Counted from the stretch's first letter, positions 46,981 through 60,570 are shown. The stretch is DNA of 64,000 nt from Gnetum montanum (GCA_015680685.1 MNCI01020147.1:37270-101269), one strand, 5' to 3'. Made by a program: numbers and translations. The notes: generated by a model not told the origin, from the sequence alone.

Positions 46981-48159
46981 GTTATGTAGGTAAGCAATTA
47001 AGAAAAAATTGAACATAAGTGATGAAAGAGGAAAGCACAAAGAATGAAAAAATAGAGATCACAAAAATGAAAGCTAGGAAAAAAACCCCAAACATGAGGA
47101 ATATAGAATATCCCTTGGACAAACTAGAAAATGTAGAAACTTTGATATTATAAACTAGGAAATGTAAAATCCTAAACTTACTAAAGTGAAAAATCAATAA
47201 CTTGATAAACTAGAAAATGCAATGCCGAAACTTAATAAACTAGAAAATAAAAAAAGCCTATTTTGTAAATATGAAAATATGAAATCCTCAACTTATCTAA
47301 AGAATAAAATTGAAAAATGGAACTTTCAAAGATTTGCTAAAATCATAAAAGCTTCATGTATCCAAATAATATTTTGTTCCCTAAATCAACTCATCTTTCA
47401 TCCCCTTAATTCCAAATGTTATATATAATGAAGGATGACAATAAAATATTGAATAATAAGCATGCTATAAAGAATAAGTATTCAATATCCTTGATTTTAA
47501 AAGTGTTTGATTAACTTGCTAAGGATTCTTGTTTTATTGATTGGAATTATAGAAAGGTTATTACTATGTTTGTAAAGAGAAAATGACTTGTAACACTGGA
47601 TATGAATCCTATTTGAACTTTACAATGCTTAAATCACTTTTTTTTAGTATAACTAATAAATTTATTAACTCTCAAAAATCAAAGTTATTGTTATACTTCG
47701 GACTTGATCATTGATGAGGACTAATCTCCTTAAATGTTATCTTTACATAGATTTCAAGAATTACAAGACTTGGGAGGTGCAAGGATAGCATTATAGTCAC
47801 TCTCTAATTAATTTTCCATTCTTTTTCATCAACCTAAAATAATGGTACAACAACATTCATGGGAAATTTGATTCGTGCTTGTCTTTTACTTGCAGTGTTA
47901 GATGATGCTTTAACCTTTGTGGATCTCTAACCTTTTAAAAGTGGTAACTTCATTCAATTTGTACTTGGATCATGAAACTCTCACCTTTCCAATATGCAAT
48001 TACTTATAATAAGGCATAGGGATATTCATTTTTTATTCAATTTTTTAATAAATGTTTGTTTATAGTTCTTATGATTCTATGAATGAGACCTAGTAGCTTA
48101 CCCTAAGTTCATCAAACTATTACCTAAAAATTTAAACCATTAACTGTAACTTATATGGA

Positions 48160-49400
48160 AAAATATTATCTAGGAATTATTTATCATGGTCACCTTGTTC
48201 AAATGGTGAAACTTTTATGGTGTTTTCTCAAACTAGAAAATGTGATAGCTTGAAAATCATAACTCCAATTCTAGTGAAACAAGGGTTAAAATCTATATTT
48301 TTAAATATCTTGAACACATTGGTAAAGTCAAATTCTAAGTAGTAGATCATCCTAAGGTACTTCCTTAACAAAGCTAATTTATCTAATATTTAATAATAAT
48401 TAAACATAAACTCTAAATCCTAGTTTAATGATTAAAGGTAATAAGGGAAATGGTCTAGGTGAAGTCAAGATTTGTAATTTCTCTATGAACAAAGTATGAT
48501 ATAATTGCATGTGCATAATGAACATATAACTAGATCTACATAAGTAAGCATAAATGTGTGCATTGAAATAAATATGCATAGCCAAACACCTATAAATAAA
48601 TGATAATTTATAAAAGAAAAACTTCTTGGGGTGATGAGTGGTGGATATCCCCTATGCCCAACATATGAATCACAAGTGTTCACTAGTTATCTAGTTAAAT
48701 TCTATAGACTTAGTTATCCAAGTGACCAACATTCCTAAATAGTGAATCATGTAGTTGCAAGGTCATTGTCTTCTTAACTCAAATTTGTGTTTTATCAATA
48801 CGTATGGTTCAGTATGGTTTGGTCATATGATATATATTTTTGTGATTATTTTTTATATATTTTTATCCTAATGGGTGGATAATTAAATAAAGGTCTAATA
48901 ATTAATTATCTAACTAATTAGCTAATCCAATAGCTAACTATCCTAACCTGGTGTAACTATTTCCACTTAACATATACATCACCAACTGGTCTTAACACTA
49001 TTGTGTTACCAAGTGACTATTACTAGGCATACCAAATGTCCACTACTAGGATTACCAAGTGTTGACACATTATACGTGAAATGGTTATAGTCATTTATTT
49101 ATGATTAATAACATTAATAATATTAATTAGTTAGTTATGGATAGTAATGAAAAATTTATAACCTAGTCTAAGTGTTATAGTGGATATACGAAATTTCAAT
49201 TTTATTATTTTCATACCAATCTATTCAGGTACATGGACATTGAAATAAAAATTCATAAAATCTCTTAGATCTATAATGCAAGCATTGAGAAGGAAAATAT
49301 TCTAACTCTATGAAAAAGGAATTGCAAGATATACTGAAATTTATTAACGGTAACTACAAAAGTGGGATATGAAATTTATTTATTAAAAGATACACTAATT
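48160..49400 (-). repeat. R1 LTR-derived repeat, copy e, with leader
   Basis: TGATGAGTGGTGG at 48,636 marks the LTR-like start. The CTAACTATCCTAACCTGG, GTTACCAAGTGAC and ATTACCAAGTG landmarks follow, and the right part (about 49,090-49,360) is more complete than in copy a. Orientation is the same as in the other R1 copies. Confidence 0.7.
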
Positions 49401-49549
49401 GAGTCCTAACTAACTTTGAGTGCAAATTATAAATTGTTATAAAAATGAGTGCCCATTACAATGAAATTGGACACTTTACAAAAATTCAATAGCTGCCTGT
49501 AGGATAACCAAAGATGGGATGAAGTCTTAAATAGTGCCTAGAGGTGGAA

Positions 49550-49945
49550 GTGGAAGCTCCACTGGCTATCTTCAAATTTTTCTTTGTTTCTTTCTAAATC
49601 TTGAATTCTTCCTTGTACAAGAGGTAGAAACTAGCCACCTACTTCTCAAGCTGAAGCCTTGGCCTCTTTGCTATCAGCATCATTAAGTTTGCATAATTGA
49701 GGTTGGTAAGCTTCATGTACTTTGTCATCTCTTCAATTTGTAATTTCTTTAGATGAATTTCAACCTTGTTGAATGCATTTAGTCCATCAAATATGAAACA
49801 TAATATGTCACTTATTTGTTGGAGTTGTTGGAGGGCCTCATTCATTTTTATTTGTGCCAGTTGGATCTCTTTTTTATTAACCTCTTTAAGAAGCCTAACG
49901 TAGTCCCTATAGTGATTTTTTATGTGTTCAATTTTTAGAGCTTCA
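49550..49945 (-). pseudogene. Decayed antisense coiled-coil-like frame (copy 2)
   Basis: A 68-codon open frame at 49,639-49,845 starts MNEALQQLQQ, continues QIEEMTKYMKLTN, LMMLIAKRP and ends LEK. It is the counterpart of 4,010-4,390, with the same words and a few substitutions. Charged and leucine-rich with heptad-like spacing. No family recognised. Confidence 0.4.
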
Positions 49946-50214
49946 TTATTTCAAGTAGCTACCTCAATTGTTGCTTTTTAGTGAAGGGCATAGACTTCCT
50001 TTATTGAGAGATTTTAAATTTTTTGCTACCAACCTCCTTAGATCTACATTCACCTTGGAAATTTGCTCCTACTGCTAGCATACTAATTCCAAAAAAGCAT
50101 CTAATACTAATCATTTATAAGTGGACTCCATATTTTGAAGTTCACTCCAAAGAATATTATAATGTTCAATTTAATATTAAAATATTTAATCTTCTATTGA
50201 ATTTTTAGAGATTT

Positions 50215-53200
50215 GGGTATGAAATTATTGATCATCTTAGTTTCATTAATCAAATAGAATTAATTTCTATTGCATTTTGTTTTTGTAGATGCTTTTTTGT
50301 TGAAATTAATTTTCTTAACCGTATAAAGAAGTTAGAATTAGAAGTAAGTAGAAATACTCCCTTTTAGCCAAGTACATATTATAATATTCTTATTTCTTAT
50401 AACATTTGTCATTGTGAAGGATATTTATTTAATTATTGTCCTTTCTTGCTTAAGAAGAAAGATGATGAGAAAAGGAATAAACATATTGAAGTTAAAGATA
50501 AAAGAAAAATATCTAAAGTTGAAGATATGAAATATAAAGTTATTGTTAATGATAAAATGATCCAATGGTAATCAAAAAACTAGAAAAAATAAAAGGTTTT
50601 ACAAAATTGTGTAGTGCTACTACAAAAAATATTGATCACACTTGATGAATAGCATGTAAGATAAATTTTTGATCATATCATAAGAATACTACTAACTCAA
50701 AAATTTAAAATTATTTGATAAATGGACTATAGCTAATGGTAAAAACTCTCCAAATAAAATTAATTATGATAGATGCTACGATGAAAAATTTGTACAATCT
50801 TGGATCTTCTTTTCCTACAAAATTCGGTATTTTGCTAAAGCTTTTTATTACTACCTTGAATCCTTTGCTATTTTAAGTTCAAGAATGAATTTTGATAGTG
50901 ATGTCAAGATTATTAACACTAAGCCATCCTCCCTACTAATAATTAAATTTCAACTCTTCAATTATCAAGGATTTATTTCTAAGGTTTTACATTTATGTAG
51001 ACATCCTTAAAATTGGAAAACTTTTTATTTTATGTTTTGTTTCATGCTTTCTACACAATGTTAAGCATCTTACGCACTTTGAATTTTTTCCTTATTATTT
51101 ATAATTTTTTTAGGGATTTACTACCACTCCTCCTTTCCCTACCTCCTAAACAAAAAAATTTTGTATAAATTAAATAAAAAATAATAGTATGCCAAAACAC
51201 CATAACCATTAATAATGAGGTGTTAGGCTAGTGGTATCATTAAGTCAAAGGTCTATGAAAGTTTTGTGTTGGCTATATATAGTCATCTAGTTATAGTTAA
51301 TGTTTCTCTAGAAAATCTATTCTTTTTAGTGGATCTAATGTTTCTCTAGTGAATCTAATTTTTTTACTAAATTTAATTTTTCTCTCTTTGATTTTTCTCT
51401 GATAGCTCTAATTTCTCTAGAATTATCTAATGGGGAATCCTATGTTACTCCAAACATCTTCAACCAATGTTGAAATTTTTGTTTCTTTTATTGATGCAAA
51501 AATTTCTATCGATTTTCAAAATGCATATTTAGAAATTGGTAAGATAAATGTTGTGATAGCTTATTCTATTGATGTTGATGCAACTAAGACACCTAATTTT
51601 GTTCTTCATGATGATGTACATAAGTCATTGATGGTTGATGTATCATCACAATATGTGTTCACTAAAATTTTGAGCTAAATGCCTTGTAATCAAATTTTCA
51701 TTTTGTATTCTAATAATGTGATCAAAAAACATGACATACAAGTACTTCATGCTAACTATTAATCTTAGTTTTTTCTAATTGTTGAGTTAGTCAATGCTTC
51801 GATGGTGCAGTGTGCCCAATGTATAAGATCTTTTATACATAAGTATGTAGTAATGATCATTCATAATTGGGTTCAATATTTTAATGTCTAGTCTAAAGAA
51901 TATGCTAAAGTTCTATATTTTGTTGAATTATCATTTATTTTTTAGAAAGTTGAGTAGGAAACTATTATTCTTCTCAGTCTCATTAAGTATATCAAGTCTA
52001 TTTCTACAACTTTTAGGTTTCATAGACCTTTTTTTATTAAAATAAATCTTCTAAATCATGAAAATAAATTGGTATTAAAAGCAAGAAAAAATACTTATAT
52101 TCAACTAATTACATAATATAATCTTCCAAATTCTTGCAAATATTTCCATTATGAAGGATGTTATTTAATGATTGTTCTTTTCTACTTAAGGAAGAAGATT
52201 CCAATATAAAGAAAAAATGTGTTAAAGTTGAAGATAAAAAATATGAAATTAAAGACATGAAAAATAAAGTTAATATTAATTATAAGAATGATCAAATGAC
52301 AATATTAAATATACTTTTACTGGTACCAGAGAAAGTTTCAAGCATCAAAGACATATATCTTGTAAGACAAATTGTTGCTTTTCTAACAGAAATACAATTA
52401 ACTCAACTAGTACCAACAAGAAGGTAATACTTGATGATAAAGATTCTCAATATAAAATCAATAATAAATGAAAATGTGAATATCTTCCACTAGTTCTATC
52501 ACTTTCTTGATTTAATAGAACTATTTGTATTAACTAATAACTCTCTATATCAACTCCTTTTATATAGTTAATATGATGATAGATATGATATTTTTTGTTG
52601 GATTTGACGGTTTTCAACAAGTTTTAGTTTTTAGTGAATCATTTATTTTTTCAATGGATTTGATGTTTCTTCATAATATCTCATGTTTGAGTGGATGTAA
52701 TGTTTCTTCAACAAATTTGATATTTTTCAATATATTTGATTTTTACTCTTTGATCTTTCTCCAGCAAATCTGATTTCCTTAGAATTCTATACAACTTCCG
52801 TCTTCTTCAATCAATGTTGAAATTTCTACTACTTTTATAAATGTATAAATTTCTATTTATTCTCAAAATTCAAATTTATAAGCTAGTAAGAAACATGTTT
52901 TAATGCCTTGTGATGTTGCTACACCTAAGATATTGAATTTTATTCTTCCTAATAATGTATATGAGTCATTAGTTTCTGATCTTTCATTACAATACATGTT
53001 CATTATAATTTTGGATTATCTACATTGTATTGAAGTTTCATTTTATAGATAAATGATGTGATGAAGAAACATGACATACAAATATTAGGTATTATTCTCA
53101 TTCTTTTTTACCTGTTGAGTTAAGCAATGCTTCAATGTTGTAGTGTGCCTTTATTATAAGTTTTTTTATACATACACATGTAGTATTAACCATTCATAAG

Positions 53201-54060
53201 TAGATACCATATTATGATGTCTACTTTGAAAAATATGCTAAATTTCCATATTTTGTTAAGTTACATAATCTATTGTTGATTTTTCTATAAGCTAAATAGG
53301 AAATTGGTAGTCTTCTTAATCCCATTAAGCATATGGAGCTTATTTCTACAAATTTTTATTTTCATGGATAATTTTTTGCTAAAATCATACTTCTCAATTG
53401 TAGAAAGGAATTAGTATTACAAGCAAGAGGAAGGAATTATATGCAACAAATTACATATTATAATTTTCCTTGCTAGTTTTTCCCTTAGAAAGGACATTTA
53501 TTTAATGCTTGTGATTTTTCCTGCAAGCAAAAGGATTCTAAATAAAATAAAAAATAGTAATAAAGAAGTTGAAGATACAAAAAATAAGTTAATCTCAATG
53601 CTAAGAATGATCAAATAGTAATAAAGAATCAAGAGAAGACAAAATCTCATATGCATATTTTTTATGGTACTAGATAAAGTATTAAGTAGTCTAGACAAAT
53701 AGTTCATAAGGAAACTATTGTTGACAAGAAAATTATAGTTGATGGTAAATATTTTTTTATCTAAGATTAATAACAAGTGATGAGGTGAATGTATTTTACA
53801 AGTGGTATCATTTTTTCTCTTTGATACAAATAAGTGTATTGAGCCATAGCTCTCTATCTTAAATCTTTTTGTTATTTTAAATTCAATCATGGATGTTGAA
53901 AAGTAGTGTAAATTTTGTTAGGAGTGAGAGCTTCCTCCTTACTAAGAATTAATTTCTGTAGTTATTTTTTGAATTTATCAATTGTAAGGTTATTCATCTA
54001 AGTAGATAGTCATAAAACTAGAAAGGTTATTCTTTCCATATCGTTTTCTTTAATGATGTC
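50215..54060 (+). pseudogene. Three tandem units of a zinc-knuckle-like coding segment (copy 2)
   Basis: Units start near 50,215, 51,950 and 53,285, in the same order as in block A copy 1. Unit 1 reads ICHCEGYLFNYCPF then a Lys/Asp/Glu-rich tail, and ends with an 82-codon open frame (51,430-51,678) containing TSSTNVEIFVSFIDAKISI. Unit 2 has SCKYFHYEG and, after a frameshift, LFNDCSFLLKEEDS. Unit 3 is the shortest. Comparing units shows which cysteines and histidine are original, giving CX2CX4HX4C. LINE ORF1 or gag origin is likely. Confidence 0.5.
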
Positions 54061-54069
54061 TACTTAGCA

Positions 54070-55900
54070 TCACACATATAATGCTGATGAATTACCAAAT
54101 GTTAAGCATTGCTAATTAATCTAATGTTATGCATGCTCGAAGCAATTGTGCTTATGTGCTTAATTAACTACTGTTTAATCTAGATAGATTACTTTACATT
54201 AATTATTTACAAGAATTAAATAAAATTACATAGAACATTAAATGCATGAATAAAATATTTAAGCTAGACAAGATGTTGCAAGGTTTGATTAGAAAGTTCA
54301 TCTTTATTACTATGCACATTACCATGCTTAGGTACAACAGTTTTTGAATAAGGATCCATACACTTAATGACTTTTGGTGTGGACCCTTTGGAAAATATTC
54401 TAACCCTAGAGAGAATAAATTGCAAGAGATCTCTTATGCTATTATAAAAATTATGCCCAGACTATGTGCTGAAGTGCTATATTTATAAGCTTGCACACAT
54501 CCTATGATATCAAATATTCAACATTGCTTCTTAGGTCATAATATTAGGTATGAAATATCAAATCTAGATAAAATATAGTTCATCATATCCCCACAACTAA
54601 ATGAAAAGTCATCCTCAAGTGAACAAAAGAAGGAAAAAGTTCTTTAAAAAATATTAGAAAGGTATGGGATTATTGACTAACATGAAAACTAACTTAGACA
54701 GAATAGATAGATCCTAAGTGCTTGAGTTTACAAATGTAGAATCTTTTACAAAATTGGGTGTTCCTAATAATATAATTGAATACCCTATCCACAACTAACA
54801 TCCAACTCCTTTGGTAGCTGAAGATCAAGGGAGAAAATTCAATGATCATGAAGAATCCTTGTCACATGGTGTGGTTGCTTCTTCCTTGGTGATGATGGTC
54901 CCACTTTGAGTCCATGCTTCTCACTATAATCACAACAAAATCATAGATTAGTATGCAAGGTTTAATGTATAGCTTTTAGGTACTGTATCTCATCAGTAGT
55001 TACACTTGGCTAGGTTGTGATGATGGTGGATTGATTTCCTTAATAGTGTTAGTAGGAAGAATAAAAAATAGGGTGAAATTGATAATCAAACAACTAATAA
55101 ATTCTAAAAAACCTAAATGCAATAAAATACTTGAAGAGAGTGAAAGAATTCACTACAAAAAGAAAAATAGGATTTCATTAAAATACTTTGTGAAGATGCA
55201 CATAACTAAATGTCATTTATGGAACACACAAAAGAATTTGATTGTAAGAATGTCTAAAGATAAAGAACTTAACTAATCCAACCAAAAGGTATGCAAGTGG
55301 ATCCTCTCCAAAGCAGGTACATGCCCTTGTTTCCTTTTCCTAACCTCAGACCAAGGAGTCCATGGATCCCATGGGTGATTAATGGTTACAAAAAGTTAAG
55401 TACAAAAATCTAGAAGAAACTACCTAAGAATTTTGACACATCAGACCAAGACATTAAATAAGAAGATGAACACTGGTAGTGAGGTCTGATATGAAAAGCA
55501 TAGATGGATGAGAGTGAGAGAGAGAAATGGAGCTCCCAATCCAAGTTATAAGAAGTTCTTTGTAAATATTGTGGTTAAATGACCTAATAAAATTCATCCA
55601 TAGTTTAGATAAAAATCAACCACATTCAATGACTTTGCATCACCACTCTAAGACTAGTTCAACCCCTTAAGAGAGAAGAGTTCTTCCACAAAACAACCAC
55701 CATTCCTTATTTTAAGAAGAAAATAGAACTAGAAAATGAAAGAGGGCCTCAGTTAGAGGTGACTTTCAAGCATGGGTAATATGTCTTTCTAGTCCCATAA
55801 CTAGTGCTTGTAGCCTGTTTATTTTATCTAAAAATTTTCTTTGAATTCCCATCATTCTTTTAAGTGAAAACCATACCATGGAAAGACTTATTCAAATTTA
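54070..55900 (-). mobile_element. Fragment of a second Athila-like element (3' LTR part, PPT and spacer)
   Basis: Bases 54,070-54,585 match the right 60% of the LTR at 8,414-9,269, including a minus-strand TATA box near 54,480. GTTGTGGGGATA at 54,586-54,597 is the polypurine tract, preceded in sense by EDDFSFS-type codons. Bases 54,598-55,900 match 9,282-10,600. The integrase and everything upstream are missing. The 51-bp triplication of copy 1 lies beyond the end of the match. Confidence 0.8.
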
Positions 55901-56430
55901 CTTATGTTGGAAAGGCTTCTAGATTTTTTCTATGTCTTCCATTCATGCCTAATGTTCTAAAAAAGAGTTTTTACTTTGTTTAGCTAATCACACCCAAAAT
56001 TATTCTTTAAGCTACAGCTAGATGTACCTAACGACTCTACTTATTTATAAATGAAAAAACGAAAGAAACCGGGCTCAAATTAGCTTCAAAATGAAGAAGA
56101 GATGGCAAAAAACATCTTTCAAGAAAAACATGATGGAACACAATTTTGGAAAAAAAGTGGTTGCAAAACAAATGATGAAAACAAGAGGTGAACAAGGTGG
56201 CAGAGAAAATGTGAGGCAAAAGAAATGCAATATATATATATTTCATAGCTTTTTTTAATTACATTTTAAGCTTATATACTTTTTCTCATTTTCAAAGAAA
56301 GGTGTTACACACATGAACATGCTTCTTGTACTTTGAATTTTAAAAGTTAATTTTGATTTGTATTAATTTTTTTCCTTCAATTTCATAAGTATTTTTCACA
56401 TTTTTCTCTCTCCAATAATACCCTTAGTGT
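55900..56430. other. Unassigned junction stretch
   Basis: Between the Athila-like fragment and the next R1 leader. A 69-codon minus-strand frame at 56,037-56,246 is Phe/His-rich with no family signature; a short AT run occurs near 56,230. Nothing else seen. Confidence 0.4.
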
Positions 56431-57530
56431 TCAACCTTTCCTAACATGCATACTAGAACTCCAAATTAAATTCCATTTGAACATATGAGATCTTTATTAA
56501 GGGTTCTACCAAAATATATGATGAAATATTATCTAGGCATTACTTATCATGGTCACCTAGTTCAAATGCCAAAACTTTTACAACATCTTGAAAATCATAA
56601 GTCCAATTCTAGTAAACCAATGGTCAAAATCTATATATTTAAAAATCTTGAACACACTGGTAAAGTCAGATTCTATGTAGGACATCCATCTAAGGTACTT
56701 ACTTAACAAAGCTAATTTAGCTAATATTTAATTATAATTAAACATAAACATTAAATCCTAGTTTAATGATAAAAGTTAATAAGGGATATAGTCTAGGTGG
56801 GGTTAGGATTCATAATTGCTCTATGAACAGAGTATTATATAATCACATGTGCAAAATGAACATATAACTAGATGTGCATAAGCATAAATGTGCATAAAGA
56901 AATAAATATGCATAGCCAAACATGTTTAAAGGAATTATTATTTTACAAAAAAAGCTTCTTGATGTGATGATTTGTGGGTATCCCCTATGCCCAACCATAT
57001 GAATCACAAGAGTTCACTAGTGATCTAGTCGAATTCCAGAGACATAGTTATCCAAGTGACCAATATTCCTAAATAGCAAATTGTGTAGTTGCAAGGTCAT
57101 TGTCTTCCTAACTAAAACTTGTGTTTTTTTAGTATGTATGATTAACTATGGTTAAGGCATATGATATATATATTTTTAATTATTTTTCATATATTTTTAT
57201 CCTAATAGGTAGATGACTGAATAAAGGTCTAATAATTAATTATCTAACTAATTAGCTAATATAGTAACTAACTATCCTAACCTGGAGTAACAATTTTCAC
57301 TTACCGTATACATCTCGAACTATTCTTAAAACTACTTGGTTACCAAGTGGCTCTAACTATCTGTATCAAATGTCCACTTCTGGGATTACCAAGTGTTAAC
57401 ACATTATGCTCAAAATGGTTGTACTCATGTGTTTATGATTAATAAAATTAATAATATTAATTACTTATTTATGTATATTAATGGAAAATGTATGCAAAGT
57501 GCATAAAAGTAGCGTTAAGCTAGTCTATGT
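56430..57530 (-). repeat. R1 LTR-derived repeat, copy g, with leader
   Basis: Bases 56,430-56,968 match the leader at 2,290-2,871 and 48,160-48,635. From 56,969 (TGATGATTTGTGG) the LTR-like part follows, including CTAACTATCCTAACCTGG, GGTTACCAAGTGG and ATTACCAAGTG. Confidence 0.7.
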
Positions 57531-57539
57531 TCTATAATG

Positions 57540-58270
57540 CATCACAAGCGTGCATTAGCAATCCAATCAAATTCCATGAACTTAGGTCCTCTAAGTGTGC
57601 CTATAGACAAAAACTATGACTAAAGGAAGTGTATGATCATTGTCTTCCTAACACTCACTTGTGTATGCTCTTATGTATGGTTAAGTGTGAGTTAAGACAT
57701 ATGATATCTATTTTATATATTTTTAGCTTATGTGTCTGGTGGAAAGATGAATGGTTGATAATTAACTATTATAACTATCTAACGATTCTAAAGCTATCTA
57801 TCCTAACATAAGTATCTATATCCACTTATTGTATACATCTTGAAGTTATACTAATGATGCTCAGTTACCAAGTGGAAATTACTAGGCATATGCAATGGCC
57901 ATTACTGGGATTAGCAAGCATCATACATTATGGTCGAAGTAGTCATACTTATGTGTTCATTATTGATTATATTAATTACTTTAATTACTATAACATGGAA
58001 TGTAAAATGTGTGTAAAGTAAATTACTAATTAAGAGCTATTAACATAAAATAAGTGTTGTAATGAATATTAGAGATTTTGTCTTTATTCTCATTCATAGC
58101 AATTTCTTTAGGTACACAATGCTCAAATAGAGATCCATACAATCTCTTAATTCATATTGCAGGTACTTAGATGGAAAATATTCTAAATTAGAAAATAAAA
58201 AATAGCAAGAGCTTCACTATAGTACTAATTTAATGTGTTATAAATTTAGTGGATACATGCATTTAGATCG
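57540..58270 (-). repeat. R1 LTR-derived repeat, copy h
   Basis: Directly follows copy g in the same orientation and is the counterpart of copy d in block B copy 1, but extends further left (CACAAGCGTGCATTAGCAATC). The TATA region near 58,260 is decayed. Confidence 0.65.
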
Positions 58271-59246
58271 GCTTGACTTGCATTTACGTCAACCATGCAT
58301 TGACAAGGCTACATCGATAGGGCTACATCACCAGGGCTACATTAATGCAAGTACATCGATGTAATCAATTGACTAAGCTTCATCAACCCTTCTCTATGAT
58401 GTTACATTTAATCCACAAGTTTAAGCCCTTCTATCCACAACAAAGCCATATGACAATATAGCCCTTATGATAAAACTATAACTATAGCATTGATTCTATA
58501 GGTTAATCAATGACTTTTATGACCTTTGCATTGATTCTATAGGTTAATCAAGGAATTTTATAACCTTTATTTTATTTATTATTTTATCATTATTTTGTAT
58601 TTAATTAATTTATATTCTAAATTATATAGGTAAAATATTTTATGATAATATAAATTGAGAATGAGGATTTTCCCTACATTCACTTAGATGGCTAGAGATA
58701 GGAGATGTAGATAGTGTACTTTGGTTAAGACCAATGATTGTTGGTTATTAGACCTTTAATTCACCTATTTTCATTATCTATAGATTGAGGTAATTTCTTA
58801 ATTTTTGTAGCAATTGCAATTATCATGGAATAGTGAACATTATAATTATTGGGCTTAATTTAGAAATATTTAGAAGCTCCTAAACTGAAAGATTGATTAA
58901 TTGATATAGTATGATTAAGATATATCACTCCTGATATATAGATAATAGGAATTATTAATAAGTGAAAAAGAAAATATTATGGAGGTACTTCAAATTTTGG
59001 CATGTAGTTATATTTCCCGTAAATGCAAGCACACCAAATCAAAGCCCTAAATGAAGAATGAAGCTTATGAAGATAAACTATTTATAGAAATACCCAAAAG
59101 AATGTAGCCTATTTTGCTAATGATTTTGAAAATGATGGAAATATTACCAACTTTAATAGCTCAAGTTATTTAGCTATTAAGGACATAAGTTCATTAATCA
59201 AGCTTTAGGAAATTAATAAGAAGGGCTAGATTCTTAGCTAAATTTC

Positions 59247-60113
59247 ATATCATAAAATATCCTAGTGTATTGCTAGATAATTAGGTAGATCATAATTAGC
59301 TTGAAGAAAAGATCTTGTGAGCCTATAATTTAATCTAAAAAGTTGTTTTTCCTATTAAAGCTTATTAGCTAGGTTTTGGATCAACAGAGATTGATTTGCA
59401 TTGTTGAAAGAATTAGTTCTAGCTCATAACTAAGTTAGAATTCACACAAATAGTTAATCATAAATTAATAAGTTGAAATTTATTAGGAAGAGATCATAGA
59501 ACTAAGGATTTAAATAAATGAGATTAGTTATACCAAAGAAAGGTAATATTATTTAGCCATGTTAGCTCGTGAAGTTGAAATGATTCATATAAGCAAAAAT
59601 TCATTCTACAAACCATGTCAACTTTATTGGATTTGTGGAGTAAAAGAGATTCTACATCCATAGGCTTGATCATCTATATATGCCATGTTAGCTTGAAGAG
59701 CTAGGAAAAGTCAGCATAACCAAAAAGTGGTTCTACAAATTGGTTTTATGAAAAAGCCTCAAAATAGCTATGTAATCTATGTTAGCTATTGGATAGTTAG
59801 TCTATAGAATTAGGGAAGCTAATGTTAGGTAAAGTAAAAATGTTTCTATAAAAAGTTGAACAATTAAATTACCTTCAATAGTATTAATTTCCTTTTGTTT
59901 TGGAGGCTCAAGAATGAGAATTTTTTTAATTTTTGTTGCTATTTGTTCATTATTTTTTATTGATGTGTTCTCTTATTTTATAGAGAGATTTTTCCTTCTC
60001 TTTACAAAAAAAATGCCCTTTAATATGAGGTAAAAACCCAAGCACTTTTGAACAAGGCCAAGGCCTAATCATTTTCCTACCTTAGAGCGGAGGTTTCTCA
60101 AGATTGGCTATAA
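59247..60113. repeat. Segment present only in block B copy 2 (about 870 bp)
   Basis: Absent at the matching site near 23,610 in copy 1. No target duplication or terminal repeat is visible, so a deletion in copy 1 is as likely as an insertion here. Inside it, a unit with CCATGTTAGCT and later TTCTACAAA recurs at about 59,557 and 59,683, with a weaker third copy near 59,780. Confidence 0.6.
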
Positions 60114-60278
60114 AGATGAAAACCTAAAAAGACATCCTTGAAACGATTGTGCTTTTTCTTCCGAGACTCTCTTTGATAATATAATGTACTATAAATTTTT
60201 TTAATATTATTATTTCTTTTTTTATGTTGTAAGACAAATGTGAAATTTATTTCAATTTTGATGAATTTCTATAAATGC

Positions 60279-60570
60279 CACCATAGAATGAAATTCTTGT
60301 AATGATAGTTGTAAAATTTAGGAACCTTTCTAAATTATATTTTTGGATGTGAGAATACAAAAATTAATAGGAGTGGAATTCATCCATAGCACTGAAAATT
60401 CATGTAACATACTTATATTCCACTAAAATGTAGATACATTGAAAATAAATCTTTCATTTAACATGTTCATATTTTGAAATCACAACACTCACAAAGGGGC
60501 TTGGCTAAGGACAAAAGGTATTAGAAAAATGTAGTTCCAACTACTTTTATAATCAATGAAGCAACAAGAA
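60279..60570. repeat. Second segment present only in block B copy 2 (about 290 bp)
   Basis: Copy 1 runs directly from ATAAATGTCAC to TATCATCCTAGTC near 23,778. The size would suit a small non-autonomous element, but I see no terminal inverted repeats. Confidence 0.5.

Larger units (their letters stand above)
46981..54070. repeat. Block A, copy 2, right part
   Basis: Continues the paralogy with 791-8,365 interrupted at 35,828. Bases 46,981-48,160 match 791-2,040 and hold no recognisable gene. Compared with copy 1 it lacks about 350 bp near 48,155 and the second 79-bp unit near 47,890. The paralogy ends near 54,070 at TACTTAGCATCACAC; there the Athila-like fragment starts after what looks like a deletion of most of its LTR. 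Confidence 0.85.

Noticed and set aside
53498-53890. A 130-codon minus-strand frame, the joint longest in AT-rich sequence
   Set aside because: It is opposite the zinc-knuckle unit, rich in Ile/Leu/Phe/Tyr as expected from AT-rich antisense, and the matching frames in copy 1 (7,735-8,168) are broken differently.
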